Shown: positions 62,486 to 64,000 of the stretch, piece after piece
Layout of the letters: each line of letters begins with the position of its first letter
Numbering within the stretch: position 1 is the first letter of the stretch
Assembly (NCBI RefSeq): GCF_001956295.1
Contig: NZ_MRTD01000001.1
Location: 124,001 to 188,000 of the forward strand
DNA length: 64,000 bases
Direction of reading: 5' to 3'
Source: Paenibacillus sp. FSL A5-0031
GTDB taxonomy: Bacteria; Bacillota; Bacilli; Paenibacillales; Paenibacillaceae
The notes under the pieces: generated by a model
What the model was told of the DNA's origin: nothing
The model's database searches: none
The model's input: only the letters and a program-made list of their open reading frames with translations
Position numbers and translations under genes: made by a program

Positions 62486-62712
62486 GAAAAAGCAGTTTCA
62501 GATTAATACGCTCATAGTCAACATGGAAGAAGGTGAATTTTGTTGCAGCTCTTGATACCAATGAGTGAATGAATCTTAACAAAATATTTACCTATAGATA
62601 ACAAATAATGGTTTAATAAACAAGTTTTTGTTAATACAATCGGTTTAGGATGCAAAATTATTATTCGGATAAGAGGGTGATTGGTTAAAATTTATGTATT
62701 TGAAATTTTATA

Positions 62713-62726
62713 TGGTATCGCTTCCA
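62713..62726. promoter_or_regulatory. TGGTATCGCTTCCA operator-like site, copy 2
   Basis: Identical to the site at 62472-62485, here 34 bases before the permease start codon, with a similar AAGAAGGTGA following in both places. Confidence 0.5.
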
Positions 62727-62759
62727 GACAGTAATCAGAAAGAAGGTGACTTTCAACTT

Positions 62760-63707
62760 ATGAAGCAAATGACCGTACCAATGAAACGGAAAAACAGTGG
62801 CATCGCTTTATGGAGAAAAATGTTGGCTCACAAATATTTATATTTCATGTTGTTGCCATGTGTTGTATTCTTCATCATTTTCAACTATATTCCGATGGCC
62901 GGCTTGTTGTTAGCCTTCAAGGAATACAAGTTCAATGAGGGCATCTTAGGAAGCCCATGGGTTGGCCTTGATTATTTCAAGCAATTTTTTAATTCCTATC
63001 AAAGCGGAGAGTTGATTAAAAACACACTCATCATAAGTTGTATGAAATTGTTTCTATACTTGCCGTTTCCGATTATTCTTGCACTTATGTTTAATGAAGT
63101 TCGCTCAAAATGGTTCAAAAATGTTTCTCAGAGCTTGCTGTATTTGCCGCACTTCCTCTCGTGGGTTGTCGTCATCGGCTTAGTTCAACGTATACTCGCT
63201 CCCGATACTGGCTTGTTGAATCAGGTAATCACGAATATGGGCGGCGACGGAAGTACATTTTTTATGATGGATTCGGATTACTTCTACCAGATTATGTTCG
63301 GAAGCCATGTATGGAAGTCTATTGGTTGGGATTCGATCATCTATGTCGCAGCGATCTCAGGAATTAATCCCGAAATGTACGAAGCGGCTAAAATTGATGG
63401 GGCAAGCAAATTCCGAGAGGTTTGGAATATTACGCTGCCGTCCATCACACCGACAATTGTAATCCTCTTTATATTGTCTCTGGGCAGTATATTATCCGCT
63501 GGGTTCGACCAGATTTATTTGCTCAAAACACCGGGTAATGCACCGCTCTCTGATATTTTGGACACTTACATTATCCGAGTTGGCTTGCAAGGCGGTCAGT
63601 ACGGATACGCGACAGCCGTGGGCATGCTGCAAGGATTAATTGGATTGATCTTGGTTGTATTCGCAAACCGAGTTTCCCGAAAGGTTTCTGAAACATCCTT
63701 ATGGTAG
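62760..63707 (+). CDS. LplB-type sugar ABC permease
   Basis: 315-residue membrane protein. I choose the ATG at 62760 after AAGGTGA; a longer form from 62694 has no site and would include the operator-like repeat in the coding region. Six membrane segments; EAA loop YEAAKIDGASKFREVWNITLPSI. It is a different system from the mannoside operon; about 40% of positions look the same as its permease. The partner permease is expected elsewhere because a binding-protein gene, not a YtcP-type gene, follows here. Confidence 0.88.
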   Translation: MKQMTVPMKRKNSGIALWRKMLAHKYLYFMLLPCVVFFIIFNYIPMAGLLLAFKEYKFNEGILGSPWVGLDYFKQFFNSYQSGELIKNTLIISCMKLFLYLPFPIILALMFNEVRSKWFKNVSQSLLYLPHFLSWVVVIGLVQRILAPDTGLLNQVITNMGGDGSTFFMMDSDYFYQIMFGSHVWKSIGWDSIIYVAAISGINPEMYEAAKIDGASKFREVWNITLPSITPTIVILFILSLGSILSAGFDQIYLLKTPGNAPLSDILDTYIIRVGLQGGQYGYATAVGMLQGLIGLILVVFANRVSRKVSETSLW

Positions 63708-63826
63708 CTTTGTTCTGATAACGTTACCATAGTTGCTATGCGAAAAGGTTTGCATGACCATCCACTTGGTGGGAGACGTCTTCTGGCGTGTTTCATAAAA
63801 TCATTTTAGAAAAGGGGAACAATCGC

Positions 63827-64000
63827 ATGAGTAAGAAATGGGCAAAGTATTTCGCAATACCTTTGGTGACAGCGCTTCTGATCGCCGGCTGCTCGAATGG
63901 CAACAAGAACAATAATGAAACACCTGCTCCTGGCGGCACAGATGGGGTTTCACCTACAACGGAAGGGAAACCGGCTACATGGATTGCTGACCGTAAAATC
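63827..64000 (+). CDS. Sugar-binding lipoprotein, N-terminal fragment
   Basis: The gene runs off the window after 58 residues. ATG at 63827 with AAAGGGG upstream. Lipoprotein signal with lipobox LIAGC, followed by a low-complexity Asn/Gly/Pro spacer (NGNKNNNETPAPGG) usual for this family in Paenibacillus-type bacteria. It is probably the binding protein for the permease just before it. Confidence 0.8.
   Translation, partial: MSKKWAKYFAIPLVTALLIAGCSNGNKNNNETPAPGGTDGVSPTTEGKPATWIADRKI

Overview
The window looks like a chromosomal stretch of a low-to-mid GC, spore-forming Firmicute of the Paenibacillus type. The evidence is the S-layer-homology (SLH) tails on very large secreted glycoside hydrolases, two YesM/YesN-type sensor kinase and AraC-type response regulator pairs next to lipoprotein sugar-binding proteins, LplB/YtcP-type permeases, strong AGGAGG ribosome binding sites and many TTG starts. 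This is inference from gene content; no 16S or marker gene is present. I saw no tRNA, rRNA or CRISPR array.

Region 1 (1-18.98 kb) is a secreted polysaccharide-degradation locus: the end of a galactoside ABC importer (MglA, MglC), a 2234-residue cell-surface enzyme with a GH30-like and a GH43-like catalytic module, a 1558-residue GH29 fucosidase with several carbohydrate-binding modules, a response regulator, a sensor kinase and an orphan lipoprotein binding protein. The combination fits attack on plant type II arabinogalactan. A decayed copy of the kinase/binding-protein junction lies between the two giant enzymes, and the SLH tails of the two enzymes are nearly identical at DNA level.

Region 2 (19.0-33.7 kb) is an unusual cluster: three related GT4 glycosyltransferases, a UDP-sugar dehydrogenase, two NAD-dependent sugar epimerase/dehydratases, a methyltransferase, a small very basic protein overlapping the end of one glycosyltransferase, two paralogous Asp-box (BNR) proteins of about 410 residues, and six paralogous proteins of about 150 residues that share FRIRRGG and GPVxLxG motifs. 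None of the BNR or 150-residue proteins has a signal peptide. I suggest a glycosylated surface or spore-layer assembly, but its function is unknown and it is my best candidate for an undescribed system.

Region 3 (33.9-35.4 kb) is a gene graveyard: a MITE-like element, the tail of an MMPL transporter, a broken AraC-type regulator and a frameshifted small secreted ORF.

Region 4 (35.5-51.5 kb) is a complete alpha-mannoside utilisation operon: sensor kinase, response regulator, binding protein, two permeases, GH38, GH3, GH125, a mannose-6-phosphate isomerase-like protein and a ROK kinase. Glycans would be imported as oligosaccharides and cut inside the cell, since these hydrolases have no signal peptide.

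Region 5 (51.8-64 kb) is mixed: a FlaR-like nucleotide kinase, small ORFs, manganese catalase, an AraC regulator, an SDR, an M24 peptidase-like protein, a Rieske oxygenase, an EEP-family hydrolase, MgtC, a glycerophosphodiesterase and the start of another LplB-type sugar importer. The Rieske gene is preceded by a clear sigma-A promoter, an aptamer with the architecture of a purine riboswitch but altered core bases, and an overlapping terminator. This regulatory arrangement is the most specific non-coding signal in the window.
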